From Leptospira sp. WS4.C2 (GTDB lineage Bacteria > Spirochaetota > Leptospiria > Leptospirales > Leptospiraceae): DNA of 64,000 bases. Below, one piece after another: positions 34,688 through 44,472 of this stretch. Numbering within the stretch: the stretch's first letter is position 1; every line of letters begins with the position of its first letter. The notes beneath the pieces are model-generated. The model was not told where the DNA came from and searched no databases. It was given only the letters and a program-made list of their open reading frames with translations. The stretch is taken from the NCBI RefSeq assembly GCF_040833985.1, contig NZ_CP162139.1:744001-808000 (forward strand). The letters are read 5' to 3'. A program made the position numbers and the translations under genes.

Positions 34688-35992
34688 CTATTGTTCAACG
34701 CAAAGAAGATAGTAGAGTGAGTCGCAACTTCTTCCGCTCCCAGAACGGATCGCACTATAATTGGTACTACTGGATGCACCTACTCGACCACCATCACTGG
34801 CAGGCGAGGTCGCGGTTCCAATGGTCCAATCATTGCAAGTATTTTCTGTCACTGCTGTTGCTTCTTGCCAATAATTAGTGATTGCAAATCCAGTCCAATA
34901 TTCCTTAAGACTTCCCGAATCAAAGGAATGGTTGAGTGTGTATGGATTCGTTGAGAAATTGCTCGATCCATCTGCAGGTAAAATTCCAGCAGCATTGGGA
35001 CTGAGTAAACTCGCGGAATCATTCGCACGGATATAGATTCTTCCAGATTGAAAAACCCAATCTGTATTTTCGCCAACTCCACCGCCACAGTTATCCGTTG
35101 TGCATGCTTTACGATTGACACCATCTGTTAACATCGCTTTGTAAGTTCCCGTTGCTGGTTTGTTTGTATCTGCATTGCATTTGGCATCTGCACCTGCAGG
35201 ACCGTTGGCGGCAGCTCCTTGTAAATTTCCATTAAAAGTGGCTGCAGTGATGAACACTTTATACACAGTTGGTTCGACTTGGATGGTAAGGTTTTGCGTA
35301 TCCGATTCCGTTCCATTTGTGGCTTCTATAGTATAAGTAGTCCCAGCTTGTGAGGTAGTGGGGGTTCCCGAGATGACACAAGAGCTAGTATTCAAACTAA
35401 GTCCCGTCGGTAATGCTGGTGCCACCGAACAAGAGGTATGCGAAAAACTGATCGTTGGTGTGAGGTTTGGAGCCGCCACATTTTGTTGGAAAATAAAGGA
35501 AGTACCTGTATATACAATATTCACATTTCTGTGGTTGATCGTAATGCTTCCCGATACATTGTTATAATAAGTATCTGCACTAGTGGCAGTAATTGTGAGT
35601 GAGGAAGAATCTAAAATCTGTGTTGCCGAGTTTAAGCTGACGGTTTGCGCAATATTGAAATTAGCTGGTGTAAATGTTAAAACATTTGTTAGCGGAGACC
35701 CCGATCCATTTACCTGCAATTTTGAAGAAGTGAAGGTGAGGGTAATCGTCACATTGGCCGTTGGCAATGTGACGAGTGAGATTCCAAAGTTTTGCGGAGT
35801 TCCATAGGTCAGTGTAACACGCGCACTCGAAACTTGGATCTTGGACGATGTGGGAACGGATATGGAACTGGATGTGGTAACGGGATTCAGTCCATTCATT
35901 AGCGTGAATAGAAGTTCATCCCGAGGATTGACCTGGTTACAAGAAAGAAGCCAACCTAGACTCAGGAAGGAAACGAACAAATTCCGACGCAT
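34688..35992 (-). CDS. DUF1554-domain lipoprotein with putative Ig-like (He_PIG) domain
   Basis: A 434-residue lipoprotein (signal then W-L-L-S-C). It has Ser/Thr-rich beta repeats, then a He_PIG-type Ig-like domain (L-P-T-G-L-S-L-N then S-G-T-P-T) and a C-terminal DUF1554 domain (V-F-I-T-A-A-T-F-N-G-N then A-M-L-T-D-G, Y-W-T-G and Y-L-L-C-V-E-Q). DUF1554 proteins are expanded in Leptospira and probably surface-exposed; their function is unknown. This gene is one of the strongest taxonomic hints in the window. Confidence 0.88.
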   Translation of the reverse strand: MRRNLFVSFLSLGWLLSCNQVNPRDELLFTLMNGLNPVTTSSSISVPTSSKIQVSSARVTLTYGTPQNFGISLVTLPTANVTITLTFTSSKLQVNGSGSPLTNVLTFTPANFNIAQTVSLNSATQILDSSSLTITATSADTYYNNVSGSITINHRNVNIVYTGTSFIFQQNVAAPNLTPTISFSHTSCSVAPALPTGLSLNTSSCVISGTPTTSQAGTTYTIEATNGTESDTQNLTIQVEPTVYKVFITAATFNGNLQGAAANGPAGADAKCNADTNKPATGTYKAMLTDGVNRKACTTDNCGGGVGENTDWVFQSGRIYIRANDSASLLSPNAAGILPADGSSNFSTNPYTLNHSFDSGSLKEYWTGFAITNYWQEATAVTENTCNDWTIGTATSPASDGGRVGASSSTNYSAIRSGSGRSCDSLYYLLCVEQ

Positions 35993-36065
35993 GTTGTTTA
36001 CCTCCCCTATCCTCTAAAACAATTTAGGGATTTGCCTTTCTCAAGTATCGGAAAAAGAAAAGCAG

Positions 36066-37670
36066 TTACAAGTGAAATTCTTGGCTTAGGTAATTGGAGG
36101 ACCTTTCTTTCAGTACTTCCCCGAGAAGATTACGTCCCATTTCGTTGTCTTTGAAGCTTACAACTGTGCGAATGGAAAAAACTCGCAGTGCATCGGAGAC
36201 GGAAAGGGTTCCATCGGCAGAATCCTTTCGTCCCGAAAAAGGAAAGGAATCTGGTCCGCGCTGGCACTGGGCATTCCAATTCACACGTGCCACTTGGTTT
36301 ACGAGAATGTCGATGAGTTTGCCTACGGTTTTAGGATCCTTCCCAAAGACACTGGCTTGTTGGCCCATATTGGATTGGAAGATATACTCTAAAGGCTCGT
36401 CAATGGATGAGAAGGGAACAATGGGAACGAGTGGGCCAAATTGTTCTTCGTGATACAAACGTGCGTTTGGTGAAACGGGTGAGAGGATGGCAGGAAACAT
36501 AAAGGATTCAGTAACATCACCGCCACCAGGGTTTAAAATTTTTGCTCCGTTGGTCGTGGCATCATCCAAAAGCTCTTTTAACCATTTTGTTTTTCCTTCT
36601 TCTGGAAGTGGTGTAAAATTCGCATCCTTATCCCAAGGCATTCCCGCTTTCCATTTGCAAAATTCTTCCAAGTATAGTTTTGTAAATTCATCCAAGATAT
36701 CTTTGTGAACAAAAAGAATTTTTAGGGCTGTACATCTCTGCCCATTGTAAGCAAGAGATCCAGAAAGAATTTCCGGGACCATTGTTTTTAAGTCTGTATC
36801 CGGTAATACAATGGCAGGGTTTTTTGCATTGAGTCCAAGAACAGATCTTAGGCGGTTGAGTTTCGGATGTTTTTTTGTGATGAGATTGGCAGTGGAACTA
36901 GATCCAATAAAAGCAAAGACATCAATTTTGCCCGATTCCATAATGGGAGAAATGATTTTGGCTCCATCACCATAAACTGTGTTGATCACACCCGGTGGGA
37001 ATGCTTTTTGAAAACATTCGAGTAGAGGTTGGAGAAGTAAGACACCATATTTGGCCGGTTTAAAAACAACGGTATTTCCCATAAGGATGGCGGGGATCAG
37101 AGTACAAAATGTTTCGTTTAACGGATAGTTAAATGGCCCCATACATAGAACCACTCCATAAGGAGAACGTTTGATTTGTGCAATGAGCCCACTATCTTTG
37201 ATATAATTTGCTGAACTTGTTTCTAATTCTTGTAAAGATTCTATGGTGTCGACTAAGTATTCGATGGTTCGATCAAATTCTTTTGTGGCATCCTTTTCTG
37301 TTTTGCCTATTTCCCACATAAGAAGTAAAATAATTTGGTCTCTTTTGCCTTTCATGAGTTCAATAAACTTCCGAACTGCATCAATTCTTTCTTTTGGTGT
37401 GGCAATGGGCCAAACGCCTGTTCCGTGGTTATAGGCTTTGATCGCAGCCTCTAAAGCAAGTAGACTTTGGTTTGCATCAAAGTTGGGATAAGAGCCTAAA
37501 ACTACCTGTTCCAATTCTCCATTTCGATTCAAAAAAATGGGAGATTTTACGATTTGAGATTCTCCTTCCCAGATCCGGATTTCTCCACCGAGCAGGTATT
37601 CTTTTTGATGGATGGGTTTTATGCGGTACTTTTCTGGAATGGAATCTTCAGTAGGAAAAACAAAGCTCAT
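36066..37670 (-). CDS. Aldehyde dehydrogenase, GapN-like (NADP-type glyceraldehyde-3-phosphate dehydrogenase)
   Basis: A 534-residue ALDH. The oxyanion Asn181 (G-P-F-N-Y-P-L) and catalytic Cys313 (Y-N-G-Q-R-C-T-A-L-K) are present, and E-E-Q-F-G-P-L is intact. The N-G-Q-R-C-T-A context is typical of GapN. At residues 279-284, where other ALDHs have the general base in E-L-G-G-K, the protein reads G-L-N-A-K-N. It would oxidise glyceraldehyde 3-phosphate to 3-phosphoglycerate with NADP+ if the call is right; the changed motif makes the activity less certain. Confidence 0.8.
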   Translation of the reverse strand: MSFVFPTEDSIPEKYRIKPIHQKEYLLGGEIRIWEGESQIVKSPIFLNRNGELEQVVLGSYPNFDANQSLLALEAAIKAYNHGTGVWPIATPKERIDAVRKFIELMKGKRDQIILLLMWEIGKTEKDATKEFDRTIEYLVDTIESLQELETSSANYIKDSGLIAQIKRSPYGVVLCMGPFNYPLNETFCTLIPAILMGNTVVFKPAKYGVLLLQPLLECFQKAFPPGVINTVYGDGAKIISPIMESGKIDVFAFIGSSSTANLITKKHPKLNRLRSVLGLNAKNPAIVLPDTDLKTMVPEILSGSLAYNGQRCTALKILFVHKDILDEFTKLYLEEFCKWKAGMPWDKDANFTPLPEEGKTKWLKELLDDATTNGAKILNPGGGDVTESFMFPAILSPVSPNARLYHEEQFGPLVPIVPFSSIDEPLEYIFQSNMGQQASVFGKDPKTVGKLIDILVNQVARVNWNAQCQRGPDSFPFSGRKDSADGTLSVSDALRVFSIRTVVSFKDNEMGRNLLGEVLKERSSNYLSQEFHL

Positions 37671-37741
37671 GATACAGAATCGAATGTCGACCGGGCTAAA
37701 AAAGCAACATTTTACGGAAAAGATCGGCCGATATAAAATTT

Positions 37742-37936
37742 ATGGAACCATGGATGGACCAAAACAAAGAAGAGTGGGAGGCTTTGACCTTACGACTTTT
37801 CCGACGTGTGGAAGAATTGGAATCACTGATGATGGAAGTGCGGAGTGATCTTGTTCGTTATCGTGCTGTCCGCGAAGAATGGTACCATTGGCATAGTGCC
37901 TGGAAGGAGGAATACGCCAAACGTGCGACCGGCTGA
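37742..37936 (+). CDS. Small hypothetical protein, coiled-coil-like
   Basis: A 64-residue ORF starting with ATG and rich in Glu, Arg and aromatic residues (W-E-A-L-T-L-R-L-F-R-R-V-E-E-L-E then E-W-Y-H-W-H-S-A-W). It reads as a single amphipathic helix. No family is recognised. The ORF is not part of a longer gene and sits between a divergent dehydrogenase and the MaoC gene. Small size leaves room for doubt. Confidence 0.45.
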   Translation: MEPWMDQNKEEWEALTLRLFRRVEELESLMMEVRSDLVRYRAVREEWYHWHSAWKEEYAKRATG

Positions 37937-38007
37937 ACCGGAAAAATCGTTTTCGCTAGGGCCTCTCTTGGAAAATTAGTCCTATCCCATTCGAAAAAGG
38001 AATTCCC

Positions 38008-39186
38008 ATGGCCGAAAAACCTATGTCCCCCTTTGGTGAGTTAGCTCCAAGCACACCAGCCTCTCTATCTGATATCAAAAAGAACATTTACGGACGATAC
38101 CTAGAAGAATTTAACGTAGGTGATATTTATGTCCATCCGCGCCAGTTCACAGTCGACAGAAGTTTTGCTCAGGAATTTGCCACTGTATTTATGGATGCAA
38201 ACCCGTTGTATCTTTCTTCTGAGTATGCCAAAGCACATGGATTTGCCGACTTACTCGTCCATCCACTTATGGTCTTCAATTTAGCACTTTCGATTGGTGT
38301 TCAAAATAACAGTGAGAAGGCGCTTGCCAACCTCGGTTATTACAACGCACAATTTTTGATGCCTGTATATCCAGGAGACACTCTCTCTTCTCGCACTAAA
38401 ATTTTAGCAGTCGATGACAAAGGTCCAGACAAACCGGGAATCGTTCATGTAAGAACCCTTTGCCTCAACCAAAAGAACGAAGTAGTTTTACAATACGAAC
38501 GTAAAATCATGATTTATCAATCCAATGGAAAACCAAAAGGAAATCCAAAACCTGGAGATACCTCTGCATTTTTTCCAGAGTCAAAAACTCCTGCTCTCAA
38601 ACTCCCTAACTTAAAATTTCCAACAGAGATGAAAGATGTGACTTGGGGACATACATACTTTGAGAATTTCAAACCAGGTCAAATTTATGTGCACCAAAAT
38701 GGAAGAACCATTACGGATGAACATGTCCAGTGGACGTTCCGAGTAGGAAACACCCACCCACTTCATTATGATAAATTGTATTCTGCGGGAATTTCCGGCC
38801 CAATGGGTGGAGAACCAGTGGTTTACGGTGGACTCGTATTTGGTTGGTTAGCTGGTATGGCATCACGTGATATTTCCGAAAATGCGATTTGGGAACTTGG
38901 ATTCACAGAAGGATATCATACTCAACCTGCTTTTTCTGGTGATACCGTAACTTGCATTTCTCGAATCTTAACCACAGAAGACAAAGAAACGGAATACGGA
39001 ATTCCTGCAGGTGAAGTACAAATCCAGTTCATTGGTTTAAAGAATATCAAAGCCAACGATGCATTAGATAAATTCGGTGCTGATCTTTTCCTGAAAGAAA
39101 ATGATAAAAAGAAATTGGGAAAAGAAAAAATCCCAGAGAAAATCTTCGAAATCGAAAGAAGATTGATCATCAAAAAACAACCATAA
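38008..39186 (+). CDS. MaoC-family dehydratase (double hot-dog)
   Basis: A 392-residue protein with two hot-dog units. The first has [17 protein letters not shown] and V-H-P-L-M-V-F, the second [13 protein letters not shown] and G-N-T-H-P-L-H-Y-D. These resemble the hydratase Asp/His motif (D-x-N-P-x-H). It probably hydrates or dehydrates a CoA thioester. It is followed 9 bp later by an MBL-fold hydrolase gene, suggesting a two-gene operon that might act on the same thioester pathway. Confidence 0.85.
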   Translation: MAEKPMSPFGELAPSTPASLSDIKKNIYGRYLEEFNVGDIYVHPRQFTVDRSFAQEFATVFMDANPLYLSSEYAKAHGFADLLVHPLMVFNLALSIGVQNNSEKALANLGYYNAQFLMPVYPGDTLSSRTKILAVDDKGPDKPGIVHVRTLCLNQKNEVVLQYERKIMIYQSNGKPKGNPKPGDTSAFFPESKTPALKLPNLKFPTEMKDVTWGHTYFENFKPGQIYVHQNGRTITDEHVQWTFRVGNTHPLHYDKLYSAGISGPMGGEPVVYGGLVFGWLAGMASRDISENAIWELGFTEGYHTQPAFSGDTVTCISRILTTEDKETEYGIPAGEVQIQFIGLKNIKANDALDKFGADLFLKENDKKKLGKEKIPEKIFEIERRLIIKKQP

Positions 39187-39195
39187 GGTGAAAAA

Positions 39196-40218
39196 ATGAA
39201 AGTTACCGTCCCCAATAGAATTCCGGACATGGAAGACATCGGGGACGGTGTCTTCAAAATTGTTCTTCCCCAACCATTTTACGCTCCAAACAACATTTAT
39301 TTGTATCATGGAAACGATGGGCTTACGCTCATTGATTCTGGTTATATTGAATCCATTCCGATGTTACAAGCTTCCCTAAAAACAAAGGGATTTTCTTTTA
39401 AAGACATTCGCCATATCATCTATACACATAATCATCTGGATCATATCTCTTCTTCACTCGTTCTTAAGTCCTATGCAAGGAATGTGACCTACTACGGGTA
39501 TCGTTCGATGGCGGACGGAGTAGGGAATTATCTAGAATCGATGATGCTTTTTGAAGAGGCAACAGAAGATCTATTTCATAAAGCATTTGGTGATAAAGAA
39601 GAATTGGATCGGATTTTAGAAGAATCACGCAAAGGTTGGCGCCAGTTTTTTAGTAAATTTAGTGAAACCAAAAAAGGGGACCCAGTCTTACGGATTGATG
39701 TTGCCATCGACCATAATGACAGTTTAGAGTTAGGGGGAAGACTCTTTCGGTTTTTACACACTCCCGGCCATAATTTGTATCATATCACGCCTGTTGATCC
39801 ATCTACGGGGATTTATTTTTCCGGAGATCTCATCATTGCGAACCTGACTGCCATTTATTCGGAAATGGATGGAAGTTTAGGTGATTATTATTTTACCCTA
39901 TCCAAACTACTAGAAGAACCCATAAAACGGATGTTACCTGCTCATGGGAGTGAAATTGAAGATCCAAAAAAGACCATCACTCTTGTGAAAAAAACATTGA
40001 GTATACTCGAAAAAGGGGTCCTTCGTCGCCTTAGGGAAGGGGAGTCCGATCTGAAGGTCCTTATGGAAGCGGCGATCGGAAAAAAAGTCCATAATGGGGG
40101 CCACCTACCGACGGCCTTGGGACTTGTTTATAGCATCATCCAAAAACTAGTGTTAGAGGGACAAATCCGAATCGAAAAACGAGAGAATGGATATGAAGTC
40201 TTTCATATCGTCGCTTAA
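39196..40218 (+). CDS. MBL-fold metallo-hydrolase
   Basis: A 340-residue protein. The metal motif is Y-T-H-N-H-L-D-H-I; then come H-T-P-G-H-N-L-Y-H and S-G-D-L-I, and P-A-H-G-S-E supplies the last His. The C-terminal ~70 residues carry a winged-helix-like segment common to LACTB2/hydroxyacylglutathione hydrolase relatives. GGTG upstream of ATG serves as the ribosome binding site. The substrate is unknown; a thioesterase role beside the MaoC gene is an inference. Confidence 0.88.
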   Translation: MKVTVPNRIPDMEDIGDGVFKIVLPQPFYAPNNIYLYHGNDGLTLIDSGYIESIPMLQASLKTKGFSFKDIRHIIYTHNHLDHISSSLVLKSYARNVTYYGYRSMADGVGNYLESMMLFEEATEDLFHKAFGDKEELDRILEESRKGWRQFFSKFSETKKGDPVLRIDVAIDHNDSLELGGRLFRFLHTPGHNLYHITPVDPSTGIYFSGDLIIANLTAIYSEMDGSLGDYYFTLSKLLEEPIKRMLPAHGSEIEDPKKTITLVKKTLSILEKGVLRRLREGESDLKVLMEAAIGKKVHNGGHLPTALGLVYSIIQKLVLEGQIRIEKRENGYEVFHIVA

Positions 40219-40337
40219 TTCGACTCATACGCTAATTTTCTTTTGGTTTTGAATAGAGTCTATTTTGGTTGGACTTGGAAACCATCTCCGAGTGGAACTT
40301 CGGACTTGAATTGACATTCTAAACTAAAATTGATTTT

Positions 40338-42134
40338 CTATAGTTTCCAAACTTCAATTTGATTCCCTTTCCAAACAAAATTCCCATTTTGGTCTTCTAA
40401 TTCTTTTTTATATGCTAAAATCCTAGACTTAGGCCATAAAATCTCATCGGTAAACTCTGGTGCCAATACCACATAACAAATATCAGCCATTTCGCAGATC
40501 GATGTTGCATTTTTGATTTGTTCTAGCGGATAGGTTTTTGTTTTCTCTGTAACAAAAAAAGATAGATTGTACTGCGTGAATACAAAAATCCCCTTGTTTT
40601 TTTCTAAGAGATTCATGGATTGAGGAGGTATTGTTATTTGCGGAGAGTTTTGTATCTTCTCTGGCTCCCAAGGAATTGGTTTTTGGTAATCGGAAAGAAG
40701 GATAGAATTCATTTCCTTTAAGTCCGATTGGATTTCCATTTGGATCGTTTGATTTGCCCAAGGACTTTTGATTTTTGTATCTAATGGAAAATTTTGATCG
40801 AGCGAATTTTTCCAAAATAGGCAAGTAAGTATCAAAAACGCAGAAGATATAGAAATTTTTCTCTTTGATTGAATCCATAAGATTCCCGTATAGAGAACAA
40901 AAGGAATCAGCGAATAACTGTAATAAGTATAAACCTCATGGTGCCAGGGCCTTGTAGAAAATATATGTGTAGCGTATATCAGACCGATACCTAAAACTTC
41001 GGGTATCATTTGGAAAATCCCAAGCCCCCCACTTACCATTAGTTCCAGGAAAATTTGGAATGATTTTTGAAACCCCGTTACTTGTTTGAATGCAACATGG
41101 TAATCCTGTCTTAAAACTTTTGTCCATGGAGTTGATGTTGATCGATCACCAAATATTGGATAAACGATAAAAACGAAACTTAGCCATAAAATTGTAACTA
41201 TGAAGACTAAAGCATAGGGAGGAAATTTGAGATCCTTCTTGGTTTGGTTGTTTTTTTGCGATAAGTTAGATTGTTTATTTGATTTCGCATGCTCGTAAAA
41301 AAAACCGATCAACATAGGTAGAAAAAAAAGGAGAAGGTAGATGCCTATGTCTTCTTTCTGGATAAGATAGAGTACAAGAGATAAGGATATAATACTATAA
41401 TCAATCCAAGGATTATATGAAGGAGAGTTCTTTGTATTTCTCCTTTGTTCCCAAGTATAAAAAAAGAAAAACCCGAAAAGAAGAACAAGCACCTCAAAAT
41501 GAAAACTGGATCCAAGTCGATAAAGATATAGTTGGTTAGTAATAAGAACCCAAAAAACTAAAAATTTGATTCCCCATTCCTTTGGATTTTTTTTGGTGAT
41601 TCGATAAGCCCACAACAACCAAAGAATGGTTCCTAGTTGGTATATAAAAAAAATTCCTACTGCGAGTCCCCATCGGTTGGGAATGAAACTGACAAAGGGA
41701 GATAGGACTGCCATTCCGGGAGCAAAATGATGTGGGAGATAACTTCCTTGTCCCGATTCCGAATAGTAGGCACTGGTAAAACCTTCTCCCTTCGTAATGG
41801 ATAGGAGAATATCTGAGATACCAATATAATCTGCATCCTGGAATAAAAATACATCTGCAATTGCTTGAGTTAGGTGGAACGCATGGTATGTGCTACTCAA
41901 TAAAAAAACAATACAACTAATACAAAGTAAATAGGGGAGAGTCGCGATTTGTCTTTCCGATATTAAATCAAAACCTAATGAATTATCTTTTGATTTTTTA
42001 CCCTTCCAATAGCTAATGATTGTTAGCACGAATAAAAAAAGAAATACCCCCTTTTGAAGGGGGGTATGAAAGTTTTTAGGAGAAATAAAGAGAAAGGGAG
42101 AAACTAAGCTAAATAAAAAAAATAAATAAACCAC
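40338..42134 (-). CDS. DUF2079-family polytopic membrane protein
   Basis: A 598-residue protein with about eleven membrane segments. The N-terminal D-A-D-Y-I-G-I-S-D, Y-L-P-H-H-F-A-P-G and nearby aromatic residues match DUF2079 membrane proteins, which may relate to GT-C glycosyltransferases. The soluble C-terminal ~130 residues follow the last helix. The stop codon is about 110 bp from the end of the MBL gene. It abuts the next minus-strand gene, whose stop it directly follows, so they are one operon. Confidence 0.75.
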   Translation of the reverse strand: MVYLFFLFSLVSPFLFISPKNFHTPLQKGVFLFLFVLTIISYWKGKKSKDNSLGFDLISERQIATLPYLLCISCIVFLLSSTYHAFHLTQAIADVFLFQDADYIGISDILLSITKGEGFTSAYYSESGQGSYLPHHFAPGMAVLSPFVSFIPNRWGLAVGIFFIYQLGTILWLLWAYRITKKNPKEWGIKFLVFWVLITNQLYLYRLGSSFHFEVLVLLFGFFFFYTWEQRRNTKNSPSYNPWIDYSIISLSLVLYLIQKEDIGIYLLLFFLPMLIGFFYEHAKSNKQSNLSQKNNQTKKDLKFPPYALVFIVTILWLSFVFIVYPIFGDRSTSTPWTKVLRQDYHVAFKQVTGFQKSFQIFLELMVSGGLGIFQMIPEVLGIGLIYATHIFSTRPWHHEVYTYYSYSLIPFVLYTGILWIQSKRKISISSAFLILTCLFWKNSLDQNFPLDTKIKSPWANQTIQMEIQSDLKEMNSILLSDYQKPIPWEPEKIQNSPQITIPPQSMNLLEKNKGIFVFTQYNLSFFVTEKTKTYPLEQIKNATSICEMADICYVVLAPEFTDEILWPKSRILAYKKELEDQNGNFVWKGNQIEVWKL

Positions 42135-42926
42135 TTAACGAATGAAGTACAGGACCTTCCTCTCACCGATCCGTTCCCGATTGATTTCCACTCGATTTCT
42201 GTAGTAGTAACCTTTTTCCGGAAATGTTTTAGAGAAAAATTCAAATAAATCCATTTCGAATAACAACATACATTCGGCAACATCCATTGCTCCAATAGAC
42301 ATTGCTTTTTTAGTATCTACCATAACATGACGTGAGTTAATATAATCAGGCTGGATTTCGTTTGCAATAAGATCAAAATTTGTTTTGGTGATTGTTCCAC
42401 CAACGGAGGTTTTTTTTCCTCTGCTTTTTGCCTCAGAAATGATTTTTTTGGCTACCCTTGTGACTTCTTTGTCATCAGGTTTTTTTTCCATGGAGGCGCT
42501 TAGATCAGATCTAGCAGCTGTTACTTGTTCCAAATCTTGAAAGGAAGCCGAATCAAAAATATCCATCAAATTTCTGTATCCTGTGATGGTTTCCATATTG
42601 ATCGATTTGTTGTAAGATTCGTATTCGGTTGGTGTGAGGAGGTTTTTCATGGTTTGAATGAAGTTTTTTAGTGCATATTCTGACTCCACCATGGGAGCAG
42701 AAATCCCTGAAACTCCGATCCTTTGGCAGATCCGAATATCGTTTCTGGCTTCCGGGCCACCGATTTTGACATAGATTGGCAAAATTCCGGCCGTGATCGT
42801 TTTTAAGAGGGAGATTTCTTCCTCGCCCATATCCTCGGTTTCCGTTCCTGTTTTGATGCAGATAAAAGAGTAATTTTCTTTCATCTCCAGTAAGGTTTTT
42901 CGTAAAACGTGGATTGATGTTTCCAT
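42135..42926 (-). CDS. CitE/HpcH-like aldolase or lyase family protein
   Basis: A 263-residue TIM-barrel-like protein. ATG at 42926 has GGAG 9 bp upstream; an extension to 43220 would cover the divergent lepB start, so it is rejected. Motifs: V-K-I-G-G-P-E-A-R-N-D-I, A-P-M-V-E-S-E, R-S-D-L-S-A-S and the S-V-G-G-T-I-T turn, like CitE/HpaI lyases that bind Mg2+ and a 2-keto acid or CoA substrate. The usual metal-binding Glu-Asp pair is not fully clear. The substrate is unknown. Confidence 0.65.
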   Translation of the reverse strand: METSIHVLRKTLLEMKENYSFICIKTGTETEDMGEEEISLLKTITAGILPIYVKIGGPEARNDIRICQRIGVSGISAPMVESEYALKNFIQTMKNLLTPTEYESYNKSINMETITGYRNLMDIFDSASFQDLEQVTAARSDLSASMEKKPDDKEVTRVAKKIISEAKSRGKKTSVGGTITKTNFDLIANEIQPDYINSRHVMVDTKKAMSIGAMDVAECMLLFEMDLFEFFSKTFPEKGYYYRNRVEINRERIGERKVLYFIR

Positions 42927-43038
42927 AAGCAGAAGATCTCCATGTATGGTATCGTCGATTCCCGAAAATAGTACAAGTCTTTTGCGCTTTTTTTCCCCCT
43001 TTCTTGACAGAAAATTCCAATTCCCTAGCTTCGAACCT

Positions 43039-44076
43039 ATGGGATTATTCTCCTCCATCTTCCGATCCAATCCAAAACAAGAATCTAAAGAATTGCCAAA
43101 AGAGGGAGCTGCCGCTTCCGGAATTTCCTTCGGGATCATTGTCGTTCTTGTTTTTGCCTTCAAATCATCTATATTAGATGCTAATAATATTCCCTCAGGT
43201 TCTATGATCCCCACACTCAAAATCGGGGACTTCTTATTTGTAAATAAAATGCGTTACTCTTTTCGTATGCCATTTACAGAGAAGGAACTCTTTAGGATTG
43301 ATGATCCGAAACGTGGTGATATCGTGACCTTTATCCCACCAGCAACAGCCCTTGCCCAAGAAGAATCCAGAACAGGAATTTTTGCCAAACGATTTGTAAA
43401 ACGTGTCATCGGACTTCCAGGGGATACCATCCGAATCACAAGAAAGTATATTGATACAAAAGATAGAGGAAGAGTACACTTTGCACTCATTGAATATAAA
43501 GAAGTAGGGGCTAACGATTTTCAATCCTACTCCCCAAAAGAAGTTCCCATTGGAAAAGAACTTTCTGATTTGGACAACTTAGAAGCTACACAAAGAGCCC
43601 TCTTTAAAGAAGTAAAACCAGGTTTCGAACACTTCATTCTAGAAGGTTTTGAAGATGATCGTCGTGCCCATATCTTTGAATATTGTGATTTTTTACATGG
43701 TTGTGTGATCCCTGAAGGCCAATATATGGTGATGGGTGATAATAGAGATGACTCGCATGATTCACGTGCCTGGGGATTTGTAAAAAGAGAAGATATTTTA
43801 GGTAAGGCACTAATCATTTATTTTTCTATTGATTGGAAAGACTCCACTTGTGAATACAAGGATGGGCAGGAGCTCGCAGAAAAAGGGCCAGAAATCGCAG
43901 AGCGATATGAAGGCGACGCGTTAGATAGACGATGCCACTATTCTGAAATCTTTTCTTCACATAACGCTCGCTATAGAGATGATGAGTCTCGGTTTGGATG
44001 GATTGAAAGAACTTTACGGTATCGTTTGTGGAGACTTGGTGTTCGTTGGGATCGGATCGGTCGCATCCTCCAATAA
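43039..44076 (+). CDS. lepB: Signal peptidase I
   Basis: A 345-residue membrane protease. One N-terminal hydrophobic segment (about 27-42) is followed by the catalytic Ser55 in I-P-S-G-S-M-I-P-T-L, the box containing K-R-V-I-G-L-P-G-D with Lys121 as the base, and V-M-G-D-N-R-D-D-S-H-D-S-R. An insertion of about 80 residues lies between these boxes, making it longer than many. It cleaves signal peptides of exported proteins. ATG at 43039 is preferred to an upstream extension. It overlaps no other gene; the next gene starts 1 bp after its stop. Confidence 0.95.
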   Translation: MGLFSSIFRSNPKQESKELPKEGAAASGISFGIIVVLVFAFKSSILDANNIPSGSMIPTLKIGDFLFVNKMRYSFRMPFTEKELFRIDDPKRGDIVTFIPPATALAQEESRTGIFAKRFVKRVIGLPGDTIRITRKYIDTKDRGRVHFALIEYKEVGANDFQSYSPKEVPIGKELSDLDNLEATQRALFKEVKPGFEHFILEGFEDDRRAHIFEYCDFLHGCVIPEGQYMVMGDNRDDSHDSRAWGFVKREDILGKALIIYFSIDWKDSTCEYKDGQELAEKGPEIAERYEGDALDRRCHYSEIFSSHNARYRDDESRFGWIERTLRYRLWRLGVRWDRIGRILQ

Positions 44077-44077
44077 G

Positions 44078-44305
44078 ATGACTGGAGAATCTGGAAAACC
44101 ATCGGACAAAAAACCAGAGAAGTCGCCCATGGCGATGGCAGGGGCAGGGTTTGAATTTGTATCTTCCATCGCACTTTTTGTGGTGGGAGGATACTACCTG
44201 GACGAATATTTAAAAACAGAACCTCTCTGGCTTCTCATTGGTTTTTTCTTTGGATTTTTTTTAGCTTTTTATTCGCTGATCAAACGGGCCAAAGAAAACG
44301 AATAG
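44078..44305 (+). CDS. AtpZ/AtpI-like small membrane protein
   Basis: A 75-residue protein with two hydrophobic segments, G-A-G-F-E-F-V-S-S-I-A-L-F-V-V-G-G-Y-Y-L and L-W-L-L-I-G-F-F-F-G-F-F. The G-x-x-x-E/D and G-x-x-D-x-Y pattern is that of the AtpZ family, which assists ATP synthase assembly or Mg/Ca transport. It is coupled to lepB rather than to the ATP synthase operon about 6.5 kb downstream. The exact role is uncertain. Confidence 0.75.
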   Translation: MTGESGKPSDKKPEKSPMAMAGAGFEFVSSIALFVVGGYYLDEYLKTEPLWLLIGFFFGFFLAFYSLIKRAKENE

Positions 44306-44361
44306 GAAACTTCTTCTTTTTTTCTTCCATCTAAGCTCAATTAGCAGCCGGTAATAGAACT

Positions 44362-44392
44362 GGAGGATGGGAAATGTTTTCCATTATCCTCC
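44362..44392 (+). other. Hairpin downstream of the AtpZ-like gene
   Basis: GGAGGAT (44362-44368) pairs with ATCCTCC (44386-44392), and GGAAA (44370-44374) with TTTCC (44378-44382), giving a 12-bp stem with a small bulge. No T-run follows. It could end lepB-atpZ transcription through a factor, or be an operator beside the ilv leader. It lies in the 134 bp between AtpZ and the leader ORF, where nothing else is visible except a TTGACG hexamer at 44403. Confidence 0.4.
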
Positions 44393-44472
44393 TGATAAAT
44401 TCTTGACGGCACTAGTAAACACAAAAATCCTTGGCTGTAATGGCTTTAGAGACAACCACTCACTACGAGATC

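Noticed and set aside
43004..43031. Strong promoter for lepB
   Set aside because: TTGACA is present at 43004, but there is no good -10 hexamer at the right distance, and the ATG follows very closely. Left as undecided.
42927..43220. Longer CitE-like protein to 43220
   Set aside because: This extension is antisense to the lepB start and signal anchor and is not conserved-looking; ATG at 42926 with GGAG upstream is preferred.
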